NCBI RefSeq assembly: GCF_026013615.1 | Contig: NZ_JAPDPI010000005.1 | Location: 1 to 64,000, forward strand | Length of the DNA: 64,000 nucleotides | Direction of reading: 5' to 3' | Source of the DNA: Plebeiibacterium marinum | GTDB lineage: Bacteria; Bacteroidota; Bacteroidia; Bacteroidales; Marinilabiliaceae | Part shown: positions 28,294 through 37,608 of the stretch, piece by piece | Layout: every line of letters starts with the position of its first letter | Numbering within the stretch: position 1 is the stretch's first letter | The notes under the pieces: generated by a model | What the model was told of the DNA's origin: nothing | The model's input: only the letters and a program-made list of their open reading frames with translations | Database searches by the model: none | Translations under genes and position numbers: made by a program

Positions 28294-28836
28294 TTGATGT
28301 GTATGAGTAATGAACTGGATTTGGGAAAAAAAAGTAATTACCATCGGTTATATTCAGAAATGTATACAGGGTTAAAGTATTTTGCAACAAAAATCCTGAA
28401 TTCAGAAGATGAGGCTGAAGATATTATTCAGGATGTTTGGCTTAAGGTATGGGATAAAAAACCTGTGTTCGAAAATAAGCATAAACTTAAAGCATATCTA
28501 TACCAATCGGTAAAGAATACAGCACTTAACCAAATCCGTATTTCCAATAAAAGAGATAAACATCATACCCAATTGCTTATTGATCAAATAGAGGATGATA
28601 TCAGTTCAAAAATTATTGAATCAGAAGTTTATGCATTAATCAACCACACTTTCAGTAAATTATCAGAAGCTACTAAAAGGGTATATGTTGAGAAGTTGAA
28701 TGGGAAAAAGTACAAAGAAATTGCTGAAGACCTGGATATTTCTGTAAATACGGTAAAAAAGCATATTAATAATGCAAACCATTATATGAAGGATAACCTA
28801 AAGCACCTTCTTGAATTTATACTTCTTTTTTGTTGA
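28294..28836 (+). CDS. ECF-type RNA polymerase sigma factor
   Basis: 180 residues; the ATG at 28300 (MSNELDLG) is an alternative start. Region 2 has NSEDEAEDIIQDVWLKVWD, and region 4 has the helix-turn-helix KYKEIAEDLDISVNTVKKHINNA. The C-terminus is a short hydrophobic tail (LLEFILLFC). Unlike the sigma gene at 16165, this one is co-directional with its FecR partner 147 bases downstream, the usual Bacteroidota order sigma-FecR-SusC-SusD. It probably activates the following locus. Confidence 0.9.
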   Translation: MMCMSNELDLGKKSNYHRLYSEMYTGLKYFATKILNSEDEAEDIIQDVWLKVWDKKPVFENKHKLKAYLYQSVKNTALNQIRISNKRDKHHTQLLIDQIEDDISSKIIESEVYALINHTFSKLSEATKRVYVEKLNGKKYKEIAEDLDISVNTVKKHINNANHYMKDNLKHLLEFILLFC

Positions 28837-28847
28837 TTGTAGTCTAA

Positions 28848-28870
28848 AGGGTAGGTGTCGCCCTTGTTTT
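28848..28870 (+). terminator. weak terminator-like hairpin after sigma gene
   Basis: AAGGG and CCCTT flank a short loop and are followed by GTTTTATT. The short stem makes this an attenuator-strength signal at best. Confidence 0.4.
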
Positions 28871-28914
28871 ATTGATATTTTAATCCTTCTCCATAACAAA
28901 AATGCGTTTTTTTT

Positions 28915-28951
28915 GAAAAAAGTTACTTTTTTCATTACCCCTTATTATAAA
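28915..28951 (+). promoter_or_regulatory. possible ECF-dependent promoter region of second FecR gene
   Basis: AAAAAAGTTACTTTTTT followed by TTATTATAAA just before the FecR start resembles the block at 16945-16999 in front of the other FecR gene. Confidence 0.3.
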
Positions 28952-28983
28952 TGTTGTGTCATATAAATAAAATAGTTCATCAT

Positions 28984-30051
28984 ATGGATTTTTCAGTATC
29001 GGATCATATAAAAGTATTGCTTACAAAATATATATTAAAAGAGCAGCTTAGCGATGATGAAATTGCAGAAGTGGAGGCCTGGATAAATATATCTGAGGAG
29101 AATAAGCGTCTTATAAAAAATATAGAGAATAGTCTTTTTGTGGAAAAAGCAATAATGAGTAATCATGAGGAGGAAGCGAGTAAATCATATGAACAATTTA
29201 GCAGGCGTGCTAATATGAAGCCACAAAAAATAAAATGGATTTATACAGCAGCCAGTATAGCAGCAATTTTTATAATTGGGTTATTTATTTATCAGATTAA
29301 CATGACTAGCTATGATATACCTCCAATAAAAACAGGTATGTCAAAAGCGGTTATCGAATCAAAAGGTGGGCAACTTGAAGAAGTACAAAATGTGGCTTAT
29401 GTTGAAGTGAAAGATTCAACATATACTATTCTGAAAGTTCCACGGGGAGGTGAAATTGAGGTTCGTTTGAGTGAGGGAACGGTTATTCATTTGTATTCAG
29501 AATCTTGTTTGGTAATACCCGAAGATTTTAATGCCATTAACCGTCGTGTTGAAATAAATGGGGAAGGTTATTTTAAAGTAGCACATGATAAAAATTCACC
29601 ATTTGTGGTTAAAACCAGTCAAACACAAGTAAAAGTTTTAGGTACAGAGTTTAAAATTATGGACTATGGGGAAAAAGCTAAAACCATAGTTACATTAGTG
29701 AGGGGTAAGGTTGAAGTCAGTAATAAAGACAATACGGTTTTAATGACGCCTAATATGCGAACTGAAGTTGCAGATCAAGGGGAAATTGTCATAAATAATC
29801 TTAATAAGTTAACCGTTAGTGCTGTTGAAAATGGGAATCTGATTTATACAGATAAATCCTTGGAGGAGATTATGACAAGTTTATCCAGAATATATGATGT
29901 CAATATTAAATTTGATAAACAAGAATTAAAAAACATCAGGTTTACAATTAATGTAAGCAGAAAGAAAAACTTAAAGGAATTACTTTCAATTATTGAAAAA
30001 GTAGAGAAGGTAGACTTTAGTTACAAAGAAAATGTTGTGCACATACATTAA
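28984..30051 (+). CDS. FecR family anti-sigma factor
   Basis: Inner-membrane anti-sigma factor. I prefer the ATG at 28984 (MDFSVSDH) because the family N-terminus starts there; the frame is open from 28951. The N-terminal sigma-binding part has KYILKEQLSDDEIAEVEAW, and one membrane helix lies near residue 85 (YTAASIAAIFIIGLFIYQI). The periplasmic FecR domain has VRLSEGTVIHLYSES, NGEGYFKVAHD and VKVLGTEFKIMDY. A DUF4974 domain closes the protein (LIYTDKSLEEIMTSLS). A spacer longer than usual between helix and FecR domain (about 110-140) has no obvious motif. The SusC gene follows after 124 bases. Confidence 0.9.
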   Translation: MDFSVSDHIKVLLTKYILKEQLSDDEIAEVEAWINISEENKRLIKNIENSLFVEKAIMSNHEEEASKSYEQFSRRANMKPQKIKWIYTAASIAAIFIIGLFIYQINMTSYDIPPIKTGMSKAVIESKGGQLEEVQNVAYVEVKDSTYTILKVPRGGEIEVRLSEGTVIHLYSESCLVIPEDFNAINRRVEINGEGYFKVAHDKNSPFVVKTSQTQVKVLGTEFKIMDYGEKAKTIVTLVRGKVEVSNKDNTVLMTPNMRTEVADQGEIVINNLNKLTVSAVENGNLIYTDKSLEEIMTSLSRIYDVNIKFDKQELKNIRFTINVSRKKNLKELLSIIEKVEKVDFSYKENVVHIH

Positions 30052-30175
30052 ATATTAATCAATGGAATGTATTAACAACCGGAAAACATCTGGATTTTAT
30101 TATTTATAAGCGTTTTAAATCTTAAAATTTTACGTTAAGCTGGTTAAAATTCCTAAACCTTTTTACAAAAACAAA

Positions 30176-33100
30176 ATGACAAAGATTGTACTATTTAAAA
30201 GGGCAATATTATTGCTCCTGGTCTCCTACGTCCTTATATTTAGAGTGTCAGCACAGACGCAAGAGCGATTGTCGGTTCATTTAAAGGGGGTTACGCCACT
30301 TGAGTTGTTTAATGAATTAAACAAGCAGATCAGTATAAATTTCGTTTATAGCAACGAGGACATTAATCGTATCCCTATAAAGAATTATGATTTTGACAAC
30401 GTATTGATTGGAGATATAATCGACTTTTGTTTGCAACAAACAAATTTGACTTATGAAATTGAGCAAAATACCTTGATTATCAGGCCGAAGTCAAAATCTT
30501 CTGTTATCCGTGGTATCATACTTGATGATGAAGGCATTCCCCTTCCAGGAGCAAGTATTCTTATTAATGCCTCAAATGTGGGTACAATAAGCGGGGCAGA
30601 TGGAACTTTTTCATTATCTAAAGGATTTGAAAAACATGAAGCAGCCCTTCATATTTCATTTATAGGTATGAAAGATCAGGATATTCAATGGACAGGAAGT
30701 GACCTTGAAATTCAAATGAAATCGGATATGCAACTTACCCAGGAAGTTGTTGTTACAGGGTATCAGGTAATAGATAAGAAGCAACTTACTAGTGCTGTGA
30801 GTTCGTTAGATATGTCGGAAATAATCCAAACCGAGGCTCTTAGTGTAGACCAGATGTTGTCAGGTAAAGTACCTGGCTTAAGTGTTAGTTTTAATTCGGG
30901 AGAAATGGGAGTAACACCTAAGATCAGAGTGCGTGGGGTATCAACATTGGTGGGTAACAGAGAACCTTTGTGGGTTGTTGATGGTGTTGTTTTGTCTGAT
31001 CCGGTAGATGTGTCGCCGGCAGAATTAAACGACCCTGATTATATAAATCGTATAGGAAATGCAATTTCGGGTATTAACCCGCAGGATGTTGAACGTATTG
31101 ATGTTCTGAAAGATGCTTCTGCAACAGCTCTTTATGGTTCAAGAGCTGCCAATGGGGTTATTGTTATTACAACAAAAAAGGGTAGAGCCGGAAAAATGGA
31201 GGTGAATTATTCAGGTAGCACTTCGGTTCGGGTAAGGCCCAGATATACGGATAAATCAATCAATCTGATGAATTCTAAGGAAAGGGTTCAGTTTTCCAGG
31301 GAATTAATGCAGGATAATCATATGTTTACATCTTCGAATAGTTTGTATGGGTACGAAAAACTTGCTTATCAGTTGTATAACAATCAGATTGATTATGATA
31401 CTTTTGAACAGGAAGTATATAAATTAGAAACTAACAATACTGATTGGTTTGATTTATTGATGCGTGATGCCTGGTCGCAAAACCATTCGTTAAGCTTTTC
31501 GGGTGGTGATGAGAATACTATTTATAGAGCTTCTGTTGGGTATTCAGAAAATCAGGGTGTTAATAATTCTGATGATTTATCACGTTATACGGCTTCCCTT
31601 AATTTGCGACATAATTTTAATAAATTATCTGTTGGAGTAAACATACTTGCCAATACTGGTAAGCATAAATATTACCAGTCTTCATTGGCTCCAACTGACT
31701 ATGCATATAATACCAGTCGTGTGATTCCTGCCTATGATGAAAATGGGGAGTACTATTTTTATAATCAAACACTTGGAGCAGGAGGTGGTGAGGGCTACGA
31801 TTATAATATCCTGAAGGAATTAAAGAATAGTGGCGTTGATCAGAATAATTCATCCATCACTTCCAGGGCAAATTTAAATTATAAAGTGAGTGATTGGTTA
31901 AATCTATATACGATAGTATCTATGAGTGTTTCTAACACTGAAATTGAAGGTTGGTGGGGCGAAAATACTTATTATGCTGCTCAGTTAAGAAGGAGTAAAA
32001 CACTTGAAGATATTCAGCCTGATTTAGCTGAATTAGTGTATGGAGGTGAATTGACAAAAGATTATACCCGCAATAATGCTTACACTGCACGAATTCAGGG
32101 GGATATAAATAAATATTTTGGTGTAGAAAATCAGCATAATATTAATGCATCCATTGGATTGGAGGCCAATTCCTCAAAATATGATGGATTTTCATTAACA
32201 ACTCGTGGTTATATGAAGGAGCGGGGTAAGTCCTACGTGTCGGATATTGATTTGACCACATATACAAAATATGCACAGTGGTTGTCAACCAATATTCCAA
32301 CCGTAACTGATAATCTTACCAACTTATTGTCCGAATATGCTTCTGCATCTTATAGTTATAAAGATTACTATACAATAAATGCCAATGCAAGGTTAGATAA
32401 CTCGAATAAATTTGGCGATCAAAGTAACAACAGGGTCTTGCCTATATGGTCTGCCTCGTTTATGTATAATTTTGCGTCATTGTTAAAAAATCAGTCTACT
32501 TTTGATTATCTCAGGTTAAAAACCTCTTATGGCTTTCAAGGGAATATGTTAACGGGTTTGTCGCCCAAAACAATTATTAAGGCAGGTGCTTATGATTCTT
32601 ATTTTAATGAATATACATCCAGTATTTATACCTACCCGGATCCAAATTTAAAATGGGAAAAAACAAGTTCTTTTAACATCAGCCTGAACTCCTCTTTATG
32701 GAATAATATATTGCAATTTGAATTGACCTATTTTAACAAGGATACTAAAGATGCTTTTATTGAGCGACCTATATCCGGAATTAATGGATACACTTCGTAT
32801 ATGGTAAATGGGGGAGATATATTAAATGAAGGATATACAATTGATTTTACTCTTACTCCAATTCGTAAAAAAGATTTTTTCTGGACTTTTTCCGGGTCTA
32901 TGACAAAAATTAATAATAAGATGAAATCAGAAGTTGGAATAGATACCTACGAGTATGGTGACTTTTTAAATGGAACAGCTATCATTGAGGGGGAATCTAT
33001 AGGTACATTTTATAGTTATAAATTTGCAGGACTGAACCCTGAGGATGGAGGTCCTTTGTTTGATGATGGAGATGTTGCTTCAATTGCCAATCTTAATAAA

Positions 33101-33709
33101 TATGATACTTATACAAAGGTGTTAGTGAAATCTGGACGACGGGATCCAAATGTTACCGGAGGGTTTAATACATCAATGCGTTATAAAAGCTGGAGGTTAA
33201 ATGCAAATTTTTCTTATAGTCTGGGAGCCAAAACCCGATTGTTGAAATTCTATCCAAACGGGAATGATTATTCTCCTCAATATAATTTGAATAAGGATCT
33301 GCTGAACAGATGGAGAAACCCCGGTGATGAATTGAAAACAAATATTCCGGCTGTGCTAAACTACTCAGCTAATAGTCCATATGATGATCACTGGGCAACT
33401 GGCGGTTGGTATAGGGGCGAGAATCAAAGAGTAGCTGCAAATAGTTGGGATCAATATAATTACTCTGATATACGGGTTGTGAGTGCAGATTATTTACAAT
33501 GTACCTATCTGAGTTTATGTTATGGTTTATCGGATAAATTATTACAAAAGTTGAATATTACCAGGGCAGAATTTACGCTTTCAGGAAGCAATTTGTTTAC
33601 AATTTCAGCAAAGGAATTAAAAGGACAAACTCCTACTCAAAGCGGATTTGATAAGATTCAATTATCTCAACGTCCTACATTTTCATTAGGCGTAAATGTT
33701 ACTTTATAA
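30176..33709 (+). CDS. SusC family TonB-dependent transporter with STN domain
   Basis: Outer-membrane importer of 1177 residues. The signal peptide ends near RVSAQ (residue 27). An STN domain covers about 30-105 (VTPLELFNELNKQISINFVYS), a regulatory-like beta domain about 112-185 (GASILINASNVGTISGADG), and the plug contains QEVVVTGYQVIDKKQLTSAV and RIDVLKDASATALYGSRAANG. The barrel ends FSLGVNVTL. The STN domain fits control by the adjacent sigma/FecR pair. There is no glycosidase in this locus, so the cargo may be a peptide, a glycopeptide or a metal-binding compound and not a polysaccharide. Confidence 0.94.
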   Translation: MTKIVLFKRAILLLLVSYVLIFRVSAQTQERLSVHLKGVTPLELFNELNKQISINFVYSNEDINRIPIKNYDFDNVLIGDIIDFCLQQTNLTYEIEQNTLIIRPKSKSSVIRGIILDDEGIPLPGASILINASNVGTISGADGTFSLSKGFEKHEAALHISFIGMKDQDIQWTGSDLEIQMKSDMQLTQEVVVTGYQVIDKKQLTSAVSSLDMSEIIQTEALSVDQMLSGKVPGLSVSFNSGEMGVTPKIRVRGVSTLVGNREPLWVVDGVVLSDPVDVSPAELNDPDYINRIGNAISGINPQDVERIDVLKDASATALYGSRAANGVIVITTKKGRAGKMEVNYSGSTSVRVRPRYTDKSINLMNSKERVQFSRELMQDNHMFTSSNSLYGYEKLAYQLYNNQIDYDTFEQEVYKLETNNTDWFDLLMRDAWSQNHSLSFSGGDENTIYRASVGYSENQGVNNSDDLSRYTASLNLRHNFNKLSVGVNILANTGKHKYYQSSLAPTDYAYNTSRVIPAYDENGEYYFYNQTLGAGGGEGYDYNILKELKNSGVDQNNSSITSRANLNYKVSDWLNLYTIVSMSVSNTEIEGWWGENTYYAAQLRRSKTLEDIQPDLAELVYGGELTKDYTRNNAYTARIQGDINKYFGVENQHNINASIGLEANSSKYDGFSLTTRGYMKERGKSYVSDIDLTTYTKYAQWLSTNIPTVTDNLTNLLSEYASASYSYKDYYTINANARLDNSNKFGDQSNNRVLPIWSASFMYNFASLLKNQSTFDYLRLKTSYGFQGNMLTGLSPKTIIKAGAYDSYFNEYTSSIYTYPDPNLKWEKTSSFNISLNSSLWNNILQFELTYFNKDTKDAFIERPISGINGYTSYMVNGGDILNEGYTIDFTLTPIRKKDFFWTFSGSMTKINNKMKSEVGIDTYEYGDFLNGTAIIEGESIGTFYSYKFAGLNPEDGGPLFDDGDVASIANLNKYDTYTKVLVKSGRRDPNVTGGFNTSMRYKSWRLNANFSYSLGAKTRLLKFYPNGNDYSPQYNLNKDLLNRWRNPGDELKTNIPAVLNYSANSPYDDHWATGGWYRGENQRVAANSWDQYNYSDIRVVSADYLQCTYLSLCYGLSDKLLQKLNITRAEFTLSGSNLFTISAKELKGQTPTQSGFDKIQLSQRPTFSLGVNVTL

Positions 33710-33722
33710 AACGGGTATAATT

Positions 33723-35276
33723 ATGAAAAAACATACAATGCGATTTATATCATTAATAATTATAGGAATAGCACTATCGTCATGTAATGACTTTTTAACA
33801 GAAAATTCTCAGGATCTGTCATACATTACTGGTTACGATGATTTAGATGAGATATTATTAGGGGATGTTTATCTTTCGCCTGGTACAAGTACAGCCAGCA
33901 ATGATATATCAGATACATATATGCCATACATTCACTTTATGAGTGATGAAGTGACGCAATTAATTGATGTATCTAAGAATATCAATACTCCTCCAAGGAC
34001 AACTACGCGGTTGTTTGGTTATTATACCTGGCAAAGAGATGTTACTTTGGGCCTAGATGGAAGCGAAGTATATGATGACGGCCAGGATTGGAAAAATATA
34101 TACAAGAGTATTGTTTCTGCAAATGTAGTTCTATCCGGTTTGTCAGAACTGTCTCCCAAAGATGACGAAGAATTACTACAAGCCAAAAGAATAAAAGGTG
34201 AAGCTCTTTTCTGCAGGGCAGCCGATTTATTTCTGTTAGTTAATCTTTATGCCGACGCTTATGAACCGGTTAATGCAGATCAAAAGCCAGGCGTTCCGGT
34301 AAAACTTACAGATTATGCCGAAATAGGTTCATTTACACGGGCATCTGTTAAAGAAGTCTATCAACAGATTGTTTCAGATTTATCAGAAGCAACAGTGGCA
34401 TTGAAGGATAACGAAGAAAAATCAATATACCGAATAAATTATGCAGGTGCATGTCTTTTCTTTAGTAGAGTATATCTGTATATGCAAGATTATAACAATG
34501 CTATTTCATGGGCGCAAAAAGCCATCGCTGAAGCTCCGCAAATGGTGGATCTAAATACATTTTCATCCCCACTTTTTAGCAAAAACAATGAAAGCATAAT
34601 GTTTACCATGGGTGGCAATATCATTGCTGAAAATATTTATGAATACTTATTGTATGGGGAGCTATATTTACAGGTAGGTCAGTTTGTTGTTGCAAATGAT
34701 TTATACAATAGTTTTAGCGATAGTGACTTACGCAAGAGTAATTTTTTCCACATCAATGAAGAAGCTCCCAATGTGGTTTTATACGATAAGCAAACATATG
34801 AGTTAATTGCGCAAAGCAGTGAAATATCAGATTGTTTTACCCTTAGAACTGCTGAAGCATGGTTAAACCTTGCTGAAGCTTATGCGTGTTCCGGAGACAA
34901 TTTAAGTGCTCAAAATGCAATGAATACTCTGCTTAAAAACAGAGTTGAAAACAGTGCCTTTCAACCCATATTACTAGATAATGCTGAATTGGTACACTTT
35001 ATCAGGGAAGAAAGAAAAAAAGAGTTGTGTATGGAAGGGCACCGCTGGTTCGATTTAAGAAGGTATCAAGTGAATGAGGCATATCCTGAAACAAAAACCC
35101 TTTATTCGGTTTCATCAGTTATTGCAGATTATGAATTGGTGAGATTTGATTACTACAGACTCGATCCGGGTGATCCTGCATGGACGTTGCCTATACCTAA
35201 ATATGAAATGGATTATAATGATTCAGAAGGGAATAACAGGGATGACAGGATTCCATACAATACCATAAACTACTAA
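33723..35276 (+). CDS. SusD/RagB family nutrient-binding lipoprotein
   Basis: Partner lipoprotein of the preceding SusC. The frame is open from 33696, overlapping SusC by 14 bases, but the ATG at 33723 (MKKHTMRF) starts a clean lipoprotein signal ending ALSSC. SusD features include AKRIKGEALFCRAADLFLLVNLYAD, AEAWLNLAEAYACSGD, FIREERKKELCMEGHRWFDLRRY and the C-terminal WTLPIPKYEMDYN. The C-terminal segment is more divergent than in the glycan-type SusD proteins at 21432 and 61353, again hinting at a different ligand. Confidence 0.93.
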   Translation: MKKHTMRFISLIIIGIALSSCNDFLTENSQDLSYITGYDDLDEILLGDVYLSPGTSTASNDISDTYMPYIHFMSDEVTQLIDVSKNINTPPRTTTRLFGYYTWQRDVTLGLDGSEVYDDGQDWKNIYKSIVSANVVLSGLSELSPKDDEELLQAKRIKGEALFCRAADLFLLVNLYADAYEPVNADQKPGVPVKLTDYAEIGSFTRASVKEVYQQIVSDLSEATVALKDNEEKSIYRINYAGACLFFSRVYLYMQDYNNAISWAQKAIAEAPQMVDLNTFSSPLFSKNNESIMFTMGGNIIAENIYEYLLYGELYLQVGQFVVANDLYNSFSDSDLRKSNFFHINEEAPNVVLYDKQTYELIAQSSEISDCFTLRTAEAWLNLAEAYACSGDNLSAQNAMNTLLKNRVENSAFQPILLDNAELVHFIREERKKELCMEGHRWFDLRRYQVNEAYPETKTLYSVSSVIADYELVRFDYYRLDPGDPAWTLPIPKYEMDYNDSEGNNRDDRIPYNTINY

Positions 35277-35277
35277 T

Positions 35278-36138
35278 ATGTTAACTATGAAAAAGTATAT
35301 AAGTATTCTATATTTAATTTTCGTTTTCTTGCTTTGGGGTTGTCAGAAAGAAGAAGAATTGACCCCTTCTTATGCTGAAATGGATTATTTTTTACCTCAA
35401 GCGAGTCAAACAGATGAGGTTTCGGAACTAAAAAGGCAGTTTTTTAAAGATACAGGTGTTAAACTATTGTTTTCAGATACACTTTATACATCTGAATCGG
35501 ATACAATTTTGCTGGACGTTGATTATAACTACGTTGTTGATTATACGGGCTATGATTATTTTATTGATCAATATACATCAGTTTCAGAAATGAAGGATGC
35601 TGCTGAATTTGTGCAAAATAATATTCTTAATGAAATAGGGAATATCCTTCCTCCATATTCAGTTATTTTAGCAAATGATTTTGTATCTGTTGATTATTTT
35701 GGAACTACAGAAACACTTATCAATTTAATTAGTTTAAAAACTACGGTAATTAACCTGGGGGATATAGAAGCAAAATCTTTAAGTGAGAAAGAAGAATTAA
35801 AAAGTGCGGTCTTATCTCAATATTTAAGTTATCAGTTAACTACAAATTACAGTAATGATTTGAAACCATTTTTTGATGTGTCTTCAGATATCTATGATGA
35901 TTGGATGAAAGTTTGGCCAACATATACGGAAGATGATCAATATAACGGTTTTATAGAAGCCCCAACAGGATACTCTGGTTTTAATCGCCGGCATGATATA
36001 AAAACGTTTTTGTATTATATGTACACAGTTTCTGAAGATGATTTCAGGGCTACCTATGGTGATTATACGCGTATCATTAGCAAAATGGAAGTTCTCAACA
36101 GCGTATTAAATGAGAAGTTTGATATTGTAATCTACTAA
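35278..36138 (+). CDS. SusD-associated lipoprotein, metallohydrolase-like without HExxH
   Basis: 286 residues with a lipoprotein signal ending LLWGC; the ATG at 35287 may be the true start. Size, position directly after SusD and the general layout (VILANDFVSVDY, NGFIEAPTGYSG, FLYYMYTVSEDDF near the C-terminus) resemble the substrate-import-associated zinc metallohydrolase lipoproteins (TIGR04549 type). In the place where those carry HExxH I read SAVLSQYLSYQL, with no His-Glu pair. If the relationship is right, the zinc site is lost and the protein is more likely a binding subunit. The assignment rests on context and weak similarity, so the function is open. Confidence 0.55.
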   Translation: MLTMKKYISILYLIFVFLLWGCQKEEELTPSYAEMDYFLPQASQTDEVSELKRQFFKDTGVKLLFSDTLYTSESDTILLDVDYNYVVDYTGYDYFIDQYTSVSEMKDAAEFVQNNILNEIGNILPPYSVILANDFVSVDYFGTTETLINLISLKTTVINLGDIEAKSLSEKEELKSAVLSQYLSYQLTTNYSNDLKPFFDVSSDIYDDWMKVWPTYTEDDQYNGFIEAPTGYSGFNRRHDIKTFLYYMYTVSEDDFRATYGDYTRIISKMEVLNSVLNEKFDIVIY

Positions 36139-36150
36139 AAAAATATTTTC

Positions 36151-37410
36151 ATGAAAATAAATTATTTATGCCCCTTTTTAGGGGCTTTTATTTGCTTTCT
36201 ATTGTCGTGTAGTAACGATAATAATGAAACATCATATAAACTCTCTGGTCATTTAACCGGAGTAAAGGGAAAGGGTGTTGCTATTTTACAAGATTATCAA
36301 ACGTATAAAGAAGATACTGTACCTTTTATCGATGGCAAATTTGAATTTACCGGTGAGCAAGAGATTCCCAAAATATACAGACTGTATTTTATTGGTCCTG
36401 CGGATTCTCTGGTAACGCAGTGCAAAAGCGATTTGTTATATATTGAAAATGGCGACATTCATTGTTCGGGCGAGTACCATCAATTAATGAATTACATTGA
36501 GAATAACGATCCGTCATTAAAAAGAATGACCATAAAAGGAGGTAATACTAATGCGATATACGAATCCTATTTAAACGACATACGCCCCATAATGCAAGAG
36601 GCGATAGTTGTGAGTAATAAGCTTGAATATCCTGGTGTTGCTGTTGAAAATATGACAGAAGAACAATATTCCGAAGCCTTACAAATGCAGGAACAACTGG
36701 ATTTTTTGTTGAGTAAACGCGATTCTTTTAAGGATAAGTATATTGAGACTTATGCCAACAGTCAGCTTGCATACGATTTTGTTCTTGCATCTATTGCAAA
36801 GGACAGGCATTATGAGGAGTGGATTGATGAAAACAGGGCTCATGGCAATGGTTACCCTGAAGATATTGCCATACCTTCAACTGGTAAAGTTGAGAAATGG
36901 ATTTCTTTACTTAATAAGCAAAATACTTTTAGTCCAAATCAGATGGATACTTTAAGGCAGTTGGCAACCAAATGCAGTCACCTAACTCCGGGAGCTCCAT
37001 TTATCGATGGATATATAACTACACTTAGTGGAGATTCAGTTTTATTAAGTTCGCAATTAAAGGAAGGGCAATACACGTTAATAGATTGTTGGGCTTCCTG
37101 GTGTCATCCATGCAGGGCTTCAATACCACATTTAAAACAGTTATATAAAAAGTATAAAGATAAAGGGTTGAATGTTATTGGTTTATCGCTGGATGGAAAT
37201 CAAATGAAAGATCAATGGCTAAAAGCTGTCGATGCCGAGCAAATGGACTGGCCCCAGTTTCTGACAGACTTTCATTGTGAAATTATTAAAGATTATAGTG
37301 TGGCTGCCATCCCCAATATTTTGTTAATCACTCCTGATAAAAAGATTTTAAAAACCGGAGTGAGGGGATTTGATTTAGATTTAATCCTTAAAAATATTTA
37401 TGGTAATTAA
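36151..37410 (+). CDS. TlpA-like thioredoxin lipoprotein with DUF4369-type N-domain (CHPC)
   Basis: Periplasm-facing thiol-disulfide protein of 419 residues. A lipoprotein signal ends LLSC. The N-terminal beta domain (about 28-125: KLSGHLTGVKGKGVAIL) is of the DUF4369 type found on many Bacteroidota redox lipoproteins. A helical middle section (about 130-270) follows, then a thioredoxin fold with the active site WCHPC at Cys 318/321 and the cis-Pro loop VAAIPNILLI. It begins 12 bases after the preceding lipoprotein gene. The next gene is a paralogue of the same architecture. Its role in a SusC/D locus is unknown; reducing or shuttling disulfides of an imported thiol-containing ligand is possible. 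The stop codon lies inside a TAATTAAT duplication flanking a repeat element. Confidence 0.87.
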   Translation: MKINYLCPFLGAFICFLLSCSNDNNETSYKLSGHLTGVKGKGVAILQDYQTYKEDTVPFIDGKFEFTGEQEIPKIYRLYFIGPADSLVTQCKSDLLYIENGDIHCSGEYHQLMNYIENNDPSLKRMTIKGGNTNAIYESYLNDIRPIMQEAIVVSNKLEYPGVAVENMTEEQYSEALQMQEQLDFLLSKRDSFKDKYIETYANSQLAYDFVLASIAKDRHYEEWIDENRAHGNGYPEDIAIPSTGKVEKWISLLNKQNTFSPNQMDTLRQLATKCSHLTPGAPFIDGYITTLSGDSVLLSSQLKEGQYTLIDCWASWCHPCRASIPHLKQLYKKYKDKGLNVIGLSLDGNQMKDQWLKAVDAEQMDWPQFLTDFHCEIIKDYSVAAIPNILLITPDKKILKTGVRGFDLDLILKNIYGN

Positions 37411-37570
37411 TTCCTGCAAGAAAGCTCGAATTTATTCCAACCCGCACCCTCCAACTCCCTAAAGGGAGGGTGTCAACCCACACGGTGCGAGAGGCTTCCC
37501 CTTTAGGGGATGAGGGGTGAGCGGTGGAGGCCACAATAATGCCGCAGTTTTCTTGCAAGCACTAATTAAT
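37404..37570. repeat. dispersed palindromic element, copy 3, with flanking 8-bp direct repeats
   Basis: TAATTAAT at 37404-37411 and again at 37563-37570 flanks a 151-bp segment whose ends contain GCAAGAAAGCT (37416-37426) and AGTTTTCTTGC (37546-37556), inverted complements with one mismatch. The interior has CTCCCTAAAGGGAG and CCCCTTTAGGGG hairpins. The flanks look like a target-site duplication, although the sequence is AT-rich. The left copy contains the stop codon of the upstream gene. Confidence 0.65.
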
Positions 37571-37608
37571 GATAATATGTTTTAACCCTGTTCAAAATAT
37601 AATCTGTA

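Noticed and set aside
33696-33722. upstream ATG of the second SusD gene overlapping SusC
   Set aside because: The ATG at 33723 starts the lipoprotein signal peptide directly; the extension overlaps the SusC end and adds no feature.
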